A stretch of DNA of 64,000 bases from Acanthopleura granulata (taxonomy: Eukaryota > Mollusca > Polyplacophora > Chitonida > Chitonidae). Of this stretch, positions 47,445 to 60,400 are shown in pieces (position 1 is the first letter of the stretch; each line of letters opens with the position of its first letter). The notes beneath the pieces were generated by a model. That model did no database searches. It was given only the letters and a program-made list of their open reading frames with translations, and was not told where the DNA came from. The translations under genes were made by a program, and so were the position numbers. The stretch spans positions 15,315,672 through 15,379,671 of the forward strand of contig JABBOT010000004.1 of NCBI GenBank assembly GCA_016165875.1, written 5' to 3'.

Positions 47445-49835
47445 AACCAAAAAAAAGTCATATATATAGTACATTAATTTAACCCAGACCGGTCTTTTCA
47501 AGGAGGAGCTACTCTTAGCGCCATATGCCATTATTTACACACTCATATAACGACGTGCGGTCTAAGGGATCTAACTCAGTCAAGTAGCCCTCATCGCAGT
47601 GCTGAACGTGCATGAGCAGAAAAACAAAAATCATGTGGGATTAGTTTTTAAGCACAGTTTGTGTTATATTACTACATAATAAGGAAGGGAGTTGTATTCA
47701 CATGCAGTTGTATACAGTCGTTTACATAGCGCTATCCCACTGGTGTAATATGTAATTAGGCTCACCAGTGCGCTAACATATAATAGAAAACAAATCGTGT
47801 AGTACACCAGTTAAACCCAGGTTTAAACAGACGGTGAAAACAGACGTCATGCCTCTCAAGAATCAAAGAAATCGATCGACGAAATATCATACCACTGAAG
47901 AAAAATACAAAACCGAAGAAGAAAACTCGGGAGTGTAATTTACAGCGACGCGCCGCACGGACGCATTCGAAGTAGCTATGAATAGCCGGGGAATTTTTAC
48001 CAGCGGGTGACCCATGCCGAGTGACTTGACCATGCACCACAAACAGCCATCTAACTTGACCATAGCCCATTTCCAGGATCACCCTAATCCGTCGAAAAAT
48101 GCTTTTTAATGATCACTAAATAACACGTTTTTTTCCAGTCAGGTATTTACATGTATCAGCAATCAATGTCTTTGTGTTGTGTACATGTAACTATACCCTG
48201 TTTTATATAACAAATACAGAAAACACAGCGATATGTCTTCAAAGTTTGACATGCATGCTGACAGGCTATATATGTCTGTGTTTTAGGCAAAAATCACTAT
48301 CACCGTTCTCCCGACAAATGGCCCTGCAGCATGTTTTCTACCACGTCCGCGTTCGTAAAATGGGGAGATCACTCTGCAGTGTGCTTTCGTGTACATATAA
48401 AAGATCACTTACGTGTTTATTCCTTGTAAAAAAATTACATCCATACTGAATATTGTGCGTATACGGTCATTATTTTCCATATTGTCAAGTTTATATGCAG
48501 CTAGGAGCCGATATTCACGCTGTATACTTATATGTTCTGAACCAAAAAAAAAAAAAAGACTTTAGGCGTATTTTGGAATAATTTAGACAACACTTGCATT
48601 TGTTTTACACGCACGATGAAAGCCGATGTCTTTGTGTATATGTGTGCGTATTCTAATTAATACCAGTCCTATACCTACATATGATTTACATGGTGGTAAC
48701 ATACTGTAAAACACAGAGATTGAAAAGTTTACAAGTTTGTAAAAGCTATTAACCATTCAACGAGCAGAAAAAAGAACTAATCAGCAATCGGATAATTCCA
48801 ACGTCACATCCAACTTTTCACCCCCCCACCCCCCGCCCATTTGAACAGAAAAGATAAAGCATTTCACAACACCACTTACTCTGCTATATTTTCTGAGAGA
48901 CCTGATTTCACAAGAATTATTGAACCAACATCCCAGATGATAAAACGACTACGAATGCTTGACGTCGCCAACCCCAGTGTATTACACACTAGGGAGCGCC
49001 TCATCTTCACACTGAGTATTAGCGGCTAATGCTCGCAGTGTGTTATAATTTGTGAGCAATAGCGAGCTACCAAGTGTGCGGTGGGCCATGTCAACACTCC
49101 AAGAATCCAACCCCAATGGACCAAGCGGAGAACTTCACCCCAGTGTCTCGTACGCTATATGTTGTCTATTGTCCCCGCATTATGTATTATAACTGTGGGT
49201 GACATAGGCAGCTTATGTTGCGCGATGGACAATGTCAGCTATCAGAGACACGTCAACATCTCTCGTATGAAAAACACCTACAGCGATGGATGTATGTCTA
49301 TATGTAGGTCTTGTTATGTATGTCGATGATTGTCATGACGTCGTATAGCAAACAGAAGATCAGCCCTTCCATTCACTCTTTAAAAACAAATTTTCAATCC
49401 AGCACAATCCTTGTCCCTTCCAACCACTCGGTTACTCTGAATACAATCCCCGTCTATATATATCTTTACTTTTCCGTAATTCACCATTTCAGTATGAAAA
49501 ACAAACAAATTTACAGTTATTTCCTGGACCATATCACGCTCTCCACGTTGTGTCCGTCGATGGCGTTACGTTTATGGCTGAACTGCTTATCACAGTCTTC
49601 ACAAGTATCCGCAAGTCCTCCCGGCTTTGGTGAACTTCACGATTGTCCCGATTTAGGTCTCGGCGGTGCTTAAACACACCCCAACACAAATCACATATAA
49701 ATAACATACTCAACTGACGCCTCTATATATGTAGCAGATACTCGATCAACGTGTGTATGCAACGGCAAACATAGGAATAACGGCCTACCCACATTTATAT
49801 ACCTTTTTAAACTACTCTCGAACATTATCACCCGC
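47445..49835. other. Intergenic stretch, no supported gene
   Basis: No family was recognised on either strand. Some may be decayed Polinton DNA, but no integrase or ATPase motif was seen. Confidence 0.35.
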
Positions 49836-49837
49836 AG

Positions 49838-50045
49838 CGTTCGTGATTCCTCTTCTCTAATCGAACACCAGCACGTGCAGCGTTCTGTAATGGAACACGT
49901 GCAGCGTTGTCTAATCGAACACTAGCACGTTCAACACCTGCAGCTCCCTCGAGGATCATCACGCGCAGTGTTCGTGATCGAACACCGCCACGTTCTGCAC
50001 CTGCATCTCCCTCGAACATCAACACGTGCAGCATTCAAGATCTGC
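49838..50045. repeat. GC-rich degenerate repeat with E-boxes
   Basis: Variants of 'tcgaaca(c)...cacgtgcagcgttcg' recur about every 26-40 bases. CACGTG occurs near 49873, 49897 and 50023. The reading frames open here on both strands reflect the repeat. Confidence 0.6.
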
Positions 50046-50049
50046 AAAC

Positions 50050-51985
50050 ACGACGTCATCCCCATGACATCATACCTGCCCCTCATGCACCGCCCAGGTT
50101 ATTGCACATGGGCAGAACATGTCATACGGTAAATAAAGAAAGCACATGGGCATTCATATCTATCTCTTAATATTACAGACTGCGGCAACAGCCGAGTGTA
50201 GAGCTCATTTCTAAGTTTTTTTCCCGTGTTTTTCACAGTTTTCCACTTGAAATAGCCCTAGAACCAACGCATAGTCTCAAATGTCACAGACACATAAAAT
50301 GCACGAAATGGGCTGAATTGTGAGTCACTGCCTACGGTTACAACGCCTTTAACACAGCCACAAGTGTTTATCTACCAAGGAAGGAAGTCCGGCCATGCGC
50401 CAGCGAAACAGCTATCCGGCTTTTTGCGCGGTTCATTATATATCAGTGTTTATTCCCCTGGGTTAGAGGCTATTTTAGATTAGATGTGTTAACAACGCCG
50501 TTGTATTTTTCTTAGAAGCTTAAGACTGTTTTTTTTTTTCTTTTTTTAATTTTTCCATGTGTACACCATTGTTGTAAGATGCAGGCAGGTTTTAACTACA
50601 TGTACCGGTACAGGCCCGGTTGTAATGAAACGTGACAATTGGCAGACATTACTTGACACGAGAAGATCCACGACATGGCTGCTCGCCATACGCAGTCGGT
50701 TTGAGATAAGCTGTCGCTTCCAGGTTGTCACGCCCTGTCCAAATGTAAATCAGAAATAAAGATTATTAAATCACAAGCAAGCCAGTTGTTTCCTCTGTGT
50801 AAGGATCGGTAAACCACACTCCGGTTATATTCAAATGGAAGGTGTGTTTAAAACTCTCCTTCATGCGGTCATATTTTAGATTCGGATGCTTAAGTGAATG
50901 CTACATATGGGAATGTTTGACTTGACTTCAACACTGGGTTTTCATAAACTATTGCATCTGGAAACAAGCGCTCTGGAAGCATTAAATTGTGAAAGCAAGT
51001 CACGCTTCTTTGAGCTGACAGAATAGCTACGTCAAATCTATACTAGAACAAAGACATATTTTTTCAAAATCTGGCGAAACAGATCAAAACTTGATTTCCC
51101 TAAGAAAAGTTCTTGACTATATATGAAGTGTCAATTTACAGTATACTAAACATGCACATGCATCTGGAAATTCACGTAAAGTGCCGAAGTTCAAAACAGG
51201 ACCAATATGCTGTAAATGGATGAAACAGCTCAAAAATCCATCGGTATCACGTAAGTATCTGACAGCTTAAAAGAATTAGGCATTTACATATTATGTGAAT
51301 TCATTTTCGACCCCACCCCCCGGGGAATAGTGAACAACGAAGCAGCGACATCTGTGATGTCATTTCCACATAGATTAACTTTTTTAACACTGCATGTTAC
51401 CAAGACTAATGAACAGAGGGTAAGACACGACCAAAGTGCGATACATAATGACCCAGTTTGTTGTCAGAGCCAAAGTAACATGTGTATGGGTGGTGTGGCT
51501 GGGTAACGGAAATTGGGCCATGTATAATGCGATAACGACAATCAATAAATCGGTCCAATAACGATAAAAATTTGTTTTGAAACTTTAGTTTCACGAATTG
51601 AATTTCTCACGTTTTAATAAAAAAAGAAGGAATGATATGCTCCTCGCAGAATGAGAATTTTCAAGGAGTCTCCTTGAGTTTTTATTTTTGTCCGAAAATG
51701 TCCTCAGATTTTGTTAAAGAAAAGTGAGTCAGCCCGAATTTAGCGAGCGGGTCTTGTTGCCTGCAACAAACATTCTTTTTACTGTTTGCCTGACTGAATC
51801 ACTGGAATTTCCGACATAGGGTATCATGGAGCAAAAGAGTGCCTGCAAACAAAACACCAATGTCAGGCGCGGCTGAAAACAGATTACAGATTTACTGTAA
51901 CCTTCAACAATCTTGATTATTATCAATAAAGTGAATATTCAACTGCATCATACATGTACAAAACGGATACTCACTAAATACGACT
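50050..51985. other. Intergenic stretch, no supported gene
   Basis: A 60-70 codon frame ending at about 50759 is followed at once by AATAAA. It has no recognised family or clear acceptor, so it is only noted. Confidence 0.35.
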
Positions 51986-51987
51986 AC

Positions 51988-52154
51988 GTACCATAGGTAC
52001 ACACAGTGAAACAAAAGTGAACATCTATAAACTTTGTGTACTAGCGGTGTACAAATAGTGTACGTGAGAAAAAAAATACGTCTATTGGTGATACACATGG
52101 CTGTGTACCTCTAGTAGATGTTCAGTTTTGTTACAGTGTGTGTACCTTTGGTAC
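51988..52154. repeat. 40-bp inverted repeat (hairpin or very short MITE)
   Basis: The left arm 51988-52027 (GTACCATAGGTACACACAGT...) is the near-perfect complement of the right arm 52115-52154 (...GTGTGTACCTTTGGTAC), with an 87-base spacer. The spacer holds further short GTGTAC/GTACAC motifs. Confidence 0.85.
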
Positions 52155-52411
52155 AGTCCTTGTTAGAAAGTATATAAACCGAAGGTCTACATAATCGTAA
52201 TCGTGCACACAAGTTTGGCAAAAAAGCCTTTCCATGCATTCTAAACGCCTACATAGCTTGCTTTATAGTTCGACCAGAACTGGATGAAGTATTCGAATAA
52301 TTCGTTTCTCACATTTAGCTTTCACTCTGCGTACTCTTAGCCCTTCTGCAGGTTTTTATGGTGGGTGGAGCCGTTCAGTTGACATATTTGACAGAGCGTG
52401 AAATATGCCAA

Positions 52412-52412
<1 letters not shown>

Positions 52413-52459
<47 letters not shown>
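52413..52459. repeat. (TA)n microsatellite
   Basis: About 23 uninterrupted TA units. Confidence 0.97.
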
Positions 52460-52462
<3 letters not shown>

Positions 52463-52779
52463 AGTCAGTTTCTCTTAAAAATAAGTTTATTTATAAGCTT
52501 TTCTGTTGATAATGAGAAGTTTGCATATGCATTGGTCTAAGCCGTGTACCTGTACTCCTTGGTTCCATTGATGCGTCACTCTTTCTCTGTTATTGTGCTC
52601 AAGCTTTAAACTGACCTGTGTAAGTGATCACGCCCATTTTAACCTATTTTCTAAAAAATTCATAGTGACTTATCCTATTAGGTGTCAAAGGATAGAAAGT
52701 TCCGGATTTTGAAAGTCGGAGGATGCTGTATAAAAGTTTACACTCGATTCCCGATTTTAATCTTGGGATCCCAACCGCA

Positions 52780-53560
52780 GGGCCCTGATTTTAATCAGGT
52801 GCTTTTCTTAAAAGAATGTCACTTATAAGACTCGGTTCGCCAACTGAGCTGAGGAATCGTCTATAGTGCAGCATTCCGGGGCCTTAGCAATCGCTGAACC
52901 TACACCAAATGTGCTGGGACACTCGGGGCCTCCACATTCAATTTTTAAAATGTTCATGCTCCATGTCATTTAACGGCCACGACACTTCATGCACATCTCA
53001 TGCAACTCCCTTGCAGTGTCCCAATCTGACGGAGAACTCATTCGCGGACCTGCTGGGGCCTAGGCGGTCCTGTGCCCTCGCATAATGTTTTGTGACAGAC
53101 TTTTATACCGTATTCGAAACGCACAATTTCAATCTTTGAACCGTTTATTCATCGTGCCATTTAACGGTTCAGTACTCTTTAGATCCCAACCACCAGTGTC
53201 CCAAATGGGATGAAAAATCATCTACGACAATCAAGGGTGGCGGAGCCTCCTGGGCCTTGGTGGCATCAGGGCGCTCGCCTAGTGTGCCGAGATAGACATT
53301 TATATCCATTTTCCCCGCTTTTAATCTCTTAAGTTTATTCACTATGTCATTTAACGACTCAGTACTCTTTAGATCCAAATTCTCGCTGCCTCCAAATGGC
53401 TGAGGACTCATATGTGGCAATCTAGTACCGCGGAACTTCCGAGAATTCATCTACGACAATCTAAGGGAGGTGGGCGCTGAGTGCTGAGATACATGCATAA
53501 TTGGGCCAATTGTTGGTTCGGCGATAACGCATTATGTGAACCTTAAGAGATCCTGTGTAC
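52780..53560. repeat. Degenerate tandem array, about 190-bp units
   Basis: The landmark 'catttaacg(g/a)(t/c)tcagtactctttagatcc' occurs at 53158 and 53347, and in diverged form at 52967, about 190 bases apart. 'gaa(a)(t)tcatctacgacaatc(t)aaggg' marks a further partial unit near 53445. The minus frame of the best unit (53169-53450) is open for 93 codons. Confidence 0.75.
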
Positions 53561-53564
53561 GGAC

Positions 53565-54560
53565 CTGCATATCACAATTTGTAGCTACATATGGGCAGAT
53601 TTATGAACGAATAAAAATAATCTTCCCAAGTTAAAAAAGTGCAACCGACAGAGTAGCTGCCTGGTCAGTAACCATGCAGGGATGCTTAGGCTGTTTGCTC
53701 CCTCGGAGAATATGATGATTTACTTCGGTAAAGCGGTGAGAATTTTGACCACCTCAAAAATGCCCTCATAGAACCCTGTCCGCTTCGGTTCCAGATCCCC
53801 CAAACCATATGAGCACACTACTTTGTCATCTTAATAAGCTACATGCTGAATAGAACAAAGCTAGAGTACCTGTATCTTAAGTTAAACCGTGTACTATCAT
53901 GCCATCGACAGCTCAGTGCATGTATGAGCACGGGTATTTATTATTATTACTTATTTTTTTTAACATGGAGGTAGGCATTTACCAAGACTGATATTAAATT
54001 GGCGTATTTTACCCGAGTGAAACGCCTTACACGTATTAATTTTTGTAGAGGAAATTACATCTATGATGTCTATAATAACAAGCCCTGTATATAATATGTA
54101 ACCTACCGCCTACATACACAGATGTTTAGATCTCGAGTCTCAGACACTTGCTATTCATAAAAGTCCGTTGTTCGGATATCTCCACGTCCCATGTCCATTT
54201 TAGATTCGCACTGTTTATCCGAGGCCAAAGCAGGAAGGACTTCATGATGATGACGATGTCGATTGAGAAACGATTTTTTGCTGTTATGTGGGTAAGAATT
54301 TCTGCAATATCTCCACTAAGCCACTTTTCATCAGGTTCTGTATGTCTATGAAATAACGAAGGTTTGTGTAACATTTTTCTCTTCATAGCCTTTCGGAAAA
54401 TAACAACAACAACGTGTTGGTTTTTCTGTTACTGTCATTGTCGACATCTTGTTCTGACTGATTATTGTGCGATTCCAACACACTGGACACAGTAGTGTCA
54501 GAATGCTAACATTGTAAGATGACTCAAAAAACCTTGTGTCCATTCGGATATCACCTTGTG
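53565..54560. other. Intergenic stretch, no supported gene
   Basis: Nothing recognised on either strand. Confidence 0.35.
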
Positions 54561-54564
54561 AAAT

Positions 54565-55831
54565 TTAGTTACAGTGAAAGACAGCGCATGTTCTGAGTTA
54601 AGTTTACCAGAAAGGTTGGACAATATTATTTTTATTTCGGCATAGTATATTTTCTAAAGGCCACTATAGCGGCCACGACAACGGAAACTGACATTTGACT
54701 GTGCTCCGTCGACGAGCATGAAACGCAGCCATTGTGTGTGGGTTGTGACATAATTCTCCCAAGCGCGGAACACTCTTGCCGCCTGAGACTGCAGTAAGCT
54801 GTTATGGTTCAGTTTGTAACTTAGTCTAATGAATTAGACGTTGTATGCTGATACAATGTCTAACAAACTTCCATTTGAGAAACAAGAGGTATTTTCCTAT
54901 CACTATTTAGAGGCTGTGTAGCCTTTGAAATTTGTTCCTCATTCAGCAGTGATCAGTGGAGGGGTCGCATCTCACAGCGATTTTAAAACGCTTTTGTTAA
55001 TCTCACATCAGTTGTTTTAGACAGCGGCCCCAGACTTTTGTTTACCTTGTATTGTGCACATTTTAGGAGTTGTTGACTTTTGAGCTACCTTTGTAACAGC
55101 GTAAATCTTGTACCAAAAAACTCCACATCACGGAGATTACCAGATTCTCTTGACGGTTGACTAAACATGGCAGACTGCGGGAATTTTTGACCAAAGCAGT
55201 GATCTAAAAAAGTCGATATGGCCATAACACAAGCATTTTAAAACTGCTACGACATGCGATCCCCTGTGCTGATCATTGCTGATTGAGGAACATACAGATT
55301 TTAAAAGGATTTTAAAGACAGCATCTAAGTACAGGTAGAAAAACACCCCTGGTTTTTCAAATGGACCTCTGTTAGACATTGTATTGGTAGCATACAATGT
55401 CTAATTAATTAGGCTATTTCTAACTTAAGTGTATATGTGAAGTTATAACATGAAATGATCAAGAAACCTACTACAGCCACAGCATAATGGTCTGGAAATA
55501 CTTTACAGTGTTGTTCACATGTGTATTTGTTGTCATTAAAAAACATAACATGAAAGCAGTGACCTGTCCCTATGTTATTTCATGTTACATTGACAGTCAA
55601 CTCGAAAGCTTTACGTCACAGATTTTATAGCTTATATCTCCCTAGCACTCTGATTGGTCAGCTTAAAAGCATCCCTTCAGATCCCCAGTCAGCAGCACAA
55701 CACTCCACACTTCAAGTAAAGATAATTCAGTACCGAATTCATACAAATTCAGACTGGTTTTTGCATTCGAGAAAGAATTTTATATCCTTTTAATGAACAG
55801 TGCCTCAGTCATGAGCTGTCTTTTACTTTAA
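54565..55831 (+). repeat. Dispersed TIR repeat, copy C, interrupted by an insertion
   Basis: The left end 'agtgaaagacagcgcatg' and right end 'catgagctgtcttttacttta' (to 55830) are imperfect inverted repeats, as in a non-autonomous DNA transposon. Internal blocks 'gttggacaatatta', 'ggaaactgacatttga', 'ctctgattggtcagctt' and 'agatccccagtcagcagca' are shared with copies A, B and D. The insertion at 54828-55411 is absent from copy D. Superfamily is unknown; no coding capacity is seen. Confidence 0.75.
54828..55411. mobile_element. Non-autonomous element with hairpin termini
   Basis: The left end ATTAGACGTTGTATGCT and right end AGCATACAATGTCTAAT are inverted repeats. Each end is also internally palindromic: TTAGAC.TTGTAT is followed within a few bases by ATACAATGTCTAA. 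The 584-base segment interrupts repeat copy C. Copy D at 62.1 kb is uninterrupted at the matching place. The boundary is AT-rich, so the target duplication cannot be fixed by eye. Confidence 0.7.
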
Positions 55832-56844
55832 TGTTGTAGTGTATTGCAGCCGATTATTTTGACAGTGAATTCCTAACCACGTTGTGAGACCGAGGAATGA
55901 TACCATTGACCTTGCTTGGCTCCTTTAAAATTAGTTTCTGAGTTTCGTGTACTGAAATATATCTCTGGTAAAAAAGAAATGTTGTTAAAACTGTAACGTT
56001 GACCAGTCGTGCAAGGTTCTCTGCCATGGTTAGCTTGCTGTGTAAATTATAGCTGTGAGAAACAAATGTACGTGTAAAAAGTACATGTGAACTTGACACC
56101 CAGTGTGATAGCGTGGTGTGCTTGAGTTCTGTTTGGATGTCATTGAAACACCAGACTGGGGGGAGGGGATGGGCTTGCTGGCTCTGAGGGGGTAAAGTGC
56201 TGGCTTACTGTAACGGTCATACCAATGACCAGTGAAACTTGTTTTCAAACCCAACTCTTTCTGTGTAGGCTAGGTCTAAAGTCCCAGGTTGGTGAATGAT
56301 CGTGGTGTGCTCATAAAATCATAAACCTGACTGTTGCCAATAGTGAACAGTTCTGGAGCACTTATGTTTAACGGACATGAGTGGTAGGCCACTCACTTGT
56401 AGTTTCCAGGACACGTGAACCATTAGGCGTTAACATTTTCTGACATTTATCATGACTGTGGCTCCACGGAATCTGTCCTGTATGTTATGACATGGAATCC
56501 AAATAATATTATATTACCCTGTTTACTTACCTTATTGGTAGAACCTCTGGCCTTGTGCTCGTTGAAAAAATTGTTCTGAATGGGAATAATGGACTTGAAA
56601 ATGACGGTTATCTTTTATATTTTGCCAATGTAAGACACATTCTCACTCCATGATGCGATACATAGATAGGTAAACAAGGAGAAGAGAAATGAAGGATGAC
56701 ACTCATAGTTGGATATAAATGTACATGTGTATTTTGGCATGATGAGGGAGTGAAAAGATAAAGCAGTGACATAACAATTTTAATTTGATTCCAAACATTA
56801 ACCATTTACAAGGTTAAAGAAATGTTCTCTGATACACCAGACTC

Positions 56845-57010
56845 TTCCAACTTCTGTCCGGTTGTGTGCGGGAAGGTCTGCCAGCAGCACATGGTCGTAG
56901 GTTTACCTTGGTTCCCTTCACCAGAATACTGGCCAGTGTCAATAACTTATTAGTTAAATATTCTTGAAAAGCTTTAAGCCTAAAACACCAATAAATAAAT
57001 GAATAATTAA
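56845..57010 (+). mobile_element. SINE, diverged
   Basis: 'aggtctgccagcagcacatggtcgtagg', then 'aaatattcttgaaaagc' and 'taaaacaccaataaataaat' follow the body and tail order of the SINE at 40.9 kb. A tRNA-like head segment at about 56.18-56.26 kb ('gtgctggcttactgtaac') may belong to a separate copy. Confidence 0.6.
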
Positions 57011-57049
57011 TCATATCTTCTACAGATCTGAACAATCAATCACATCCAA

Positions 57050-57166
57050 GTCATTCAAGACTACACTGAACTGGGCCTATCTGTGGAGCATGGTGATTTC
57101 TCCTTCATAGATCCTCAGACTAAACAGAAGTCTTCTCTGTTTGCCTCTGTGTACAGCGAGATATAA
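57050..57166 (+). CDS. Possible terminal exon with tyrosine-based tail
   Basis: A 38-codon frame, VIQDYTELGLSVEHGDFSF then IDPQTKQKSSLFASVYSEI, ends at TAA 57166. Its composition looks like real coding sequence. Upstream in frame is a TGA at 57029, so it needs a splice acceptor (AG at 57049-57050 is available but weak; the stronger CTTCTACAG at 57025 is out of frame) or is a relic. YTEL and SVYSEI are tyrosine motifs; the latter fits the ITIM pattern [SIVL]xYxx[ILV]. No upstream exon was found. Confidence 0.3.
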   Translation, partial: VIQDYTELGLSVEHGDFSFIDPQTKQKSSLFASVYSEI

Positions 57167-57455
57167 ATTTGGGGACCTAGAACCATGTACAAAAATTTGT
57201 TCTGTGTTACAACTTTTTTTGTGAACAATTAAAATATAAATGGGTGTGCACGTTTACAGCGTTCTTTTCCAATGTACCATCCTTACTGCACATAAATGTT
57301 GGTTTCTATACCTACATGTGGATACTAGTATAAGACATGTCTTTTTTCAGGTTCAGCACTGAACATTAGCAGAAGCATATTGCATTATAAGGGTTTTTGA
57401 GGAAGTCAGCTGTATCTGTGTAACGCTCTACAGGCAATATATACACATCCTGAGA

Positions 57456-60400
57456 ATGGAAAGTTACAGATGTTTGGAGGTGGCATGTGTTTTTGTGTTG
57501 CTTTGTCTTCAATTTGTGAATGGAAAAATAGGTAAGGCTACTAGCACAAAATTATGATAGACCAATTAATTAACATGGTTATAGGAAAGTGTATGCTATT
57601 TTTTTACATGCTCAGTGGACTTTAAATCTTTTTGTTTTCACAAAGCTTGTTGTATAAGCAGTGCAGATATACCAAATTTACATGTACCAAGAATTATATT
57701 TCAGTGTGTGTACATGATAAAATATTCTGGTAACATTTCAGCAATTTTTCCAAGCAAAATACTGAAAAAGTTTGTTACAATAGTTCATTGAAACTTCTGT
57801 GAAAATCTGTAAGAATTTCAAGACTGATGTATGGAATATTTATCTGTTGCCTGTATTTATAAAAAAAGTGCATCTATGCTTTTTCATTGAGAAAGAATTT
57901 GTTACAAGGCATTCATTGTTATATATTTCAGTGGATATGATTTCAAAGTGCCATGGACAGTACCACAGTGAAACGATTGAATTGAGTGGTAGTGATGTGG
58001 CTTATGTGAAGATCGACGGCTCCAGCTGGTGGTTTGGATACTCGTGTGCATTGGTTTTCAAAGCAGATGATACCTTTGATGACCTAAAGTTGAAGTTCAC
58101 CAAGTATAATTTGCATGACTGTGAAGTTAAATTCCAGGTTTATACCTCACTTAAAGGCTCATTTCAGTCGACAGGCCATGTGAGTAGCAGTCCTGTTTCT
58201 TTGTGTTTGGACAAAACATTATGTGTATGAATTTGAGGAAAACAAATCTGTTATCAGGATGTCTATTGTTAACTTTGTTTGGTTTCTGTACAGACCAGTT
58301 CTATCCCTATGAACAGAAGATTAAAACATCTATCTTATAAATGTATATCTGTGAAACCATAATATATTTAGAAAGCCAGGAAGTGAACAATTTAAATTTA
58401 TAATGCAGAATATTCCATCAGACAAACGTGTTGGAGTAAACATATAAAAGGTCAAATTGTGATGGTATTACATTATTTGAATCTGACAAATGGTTGATAT
58501 ACATACATGTCCATTCTGTGGTTATGATGATCCTACATGCATTATCTGAATCAGTCAGTTAAGGAGTTGCTGTGACGGTCAGGTCACAAGTTCCAGTCCA
58601 GCTCTTGCTATTTGAGCTGCAGCTTTAAAGTCAGGCCCAATTTCCTTGCCCAATTTCATAATGCTGGCAGTCATTGTATGTGTCAAATGTTCTTGAGTGT
58701 GGTGTAAAACACCAATCAAATAAATAAAAAAAATAAATTAAACTCAATGTATTTGATTAATGTGAAGTTCCTTTACAAAGGGCGGTGGTTAACTCCGCTT
58801 TCTTATGTTTACTCCAACTATAAACCAGACTGTGGTCAGATAAGTGACAAAATTTTGAATCACATCCTCATGAAAACCTTAGTCAAGTAAATGAAGTATA
58901 TAGGTTTGCACTGCATTGGTGGTATCATTATGTCATCTACATGTATTAATCTTTTAAAAGCCCTGTGTACTCTCAGTATGGTGGCTATCCAGAAGAGCGA
59001 AATGAAATGTAAGCACATGAGTGATTGGGATAATTGTAAACCCTTCATAGCAATTCATGGATGATGTTACTGCTTGTGTTTCATGTCATAATTTTGTTCA
59101 ATGTTCATTACAGGACAGTACCTACTCCTGTTCAAATGCACCACTTTTAAACTGGAAATCCACCAAAAATAGATATGTGGAGCTCAAAGTTTCCAGAGAC
59201 CATGAATTCCATAGAGATTTCAGCATTTCTCTCGAGCTAAGTGTTGAAGGTAACCATCGAATATACAACACCCTGAATATACATTTATGATATGTTGTAT
59301 AACTCTCAAAAATACAGTTGTTCTGCATTGCTGCTCAAGATCTTTGATTTGTAGCACATCTCGTTTTATCAGGTGTTAATCTGCAACTGTATATAAATAA
59401 CATGTTTTTCTAGCTACTTATCTTGTAAAAAATGTCAAAATATTTAGTTTTAAACAAATTTTGTGTTGCGTTTTTGATACATCAGTGCTAAATAGATATT
59501 GAGTTTTCTGATTTGTTCAAATAGAGTTTCTGAAAAGAAATTGGCTAGAAAAACGCCAGACCATGAGAAGTAATGAATTTTGACACTGCGTTTCAGACTA
59601 TAATTCCAGTTCTTCATCCAGCACCAGCATTCGGTTGGACTCGGCAGTCATTGGTGTGATTGTAGTGGTGATAGTGGCAGCATTCACCATTATAGTGGTC
59701 TGGTGCTATTGCATAAGGTCAAGAAGATCATCTGGGACGGTGATTCGCCAAAATTACCAGTCAGCTCCTTTGGCAACAGCCAGCAATCCAAACACCACTC
59801 AAAACTGGGGCACTCAGCCACAGGGTGTACAGCCATCGGGTAGGCATTCTAGACCATAGACTCAATTTGAATTAATTGGGAACTATGATAAAAAAATATA
59901 GATAGATATCAAGATGCATGTGGTTTATATAAGATTGTGCTCTTGGTAACTGCACGCAAATTTCCATGATCATTACTTTACCACGATCATTAATTTACCA
60001 CAATCTGGCTAATTACTTGACATGTGCATGTAAAGTGTATCCATCTTTGTAGTGTTTTTTGTCTTCTTATATATGTGCAAGTATTGTTTAGTTAACATGT
60101 TTATTTTGGAATTCTGAGATAGCCCAAAATGAAAATGTATCCATTTTTTTTTTTCTTTTTTAAATACATTACACCTTGATTTACATTCAGAAATGATGTC
60201 ATACATGTCCACCATCGATGTTATAGTTACTCACAATAAAGATTGCCATTGAGGTGCACTGTATCCTGAAAGGACACTGTTACTATCAGACCCTTAACCA
60301 ATGAGGTGGGGTGTTTGAGTCCAGACATCACTGTTTCTACTGCAACTTTAAATGATCAGTTATATGGCAAAGGTCAGTGGTTTGTTCTGGTTTCTCCACC

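Noticed and set aside
49907..50170. Proline/serine/arginine-rich frame as a gene
   Set aside because: It coincides with the GC-rich E-box repeat, and the opposite strand is equally open, as expected for repeat DNA.
50559..50759. Frame followed directly by AATAAA as a terminal exon
   Set aside because: The hexamer is suggestive, but no acceptor, family or upstream exon supports it.
52413..52459. (TA)n run as an origin or cruciform regulatory site
   Set aside because: A plain microsatellite explains it; nothing around it supports a function.
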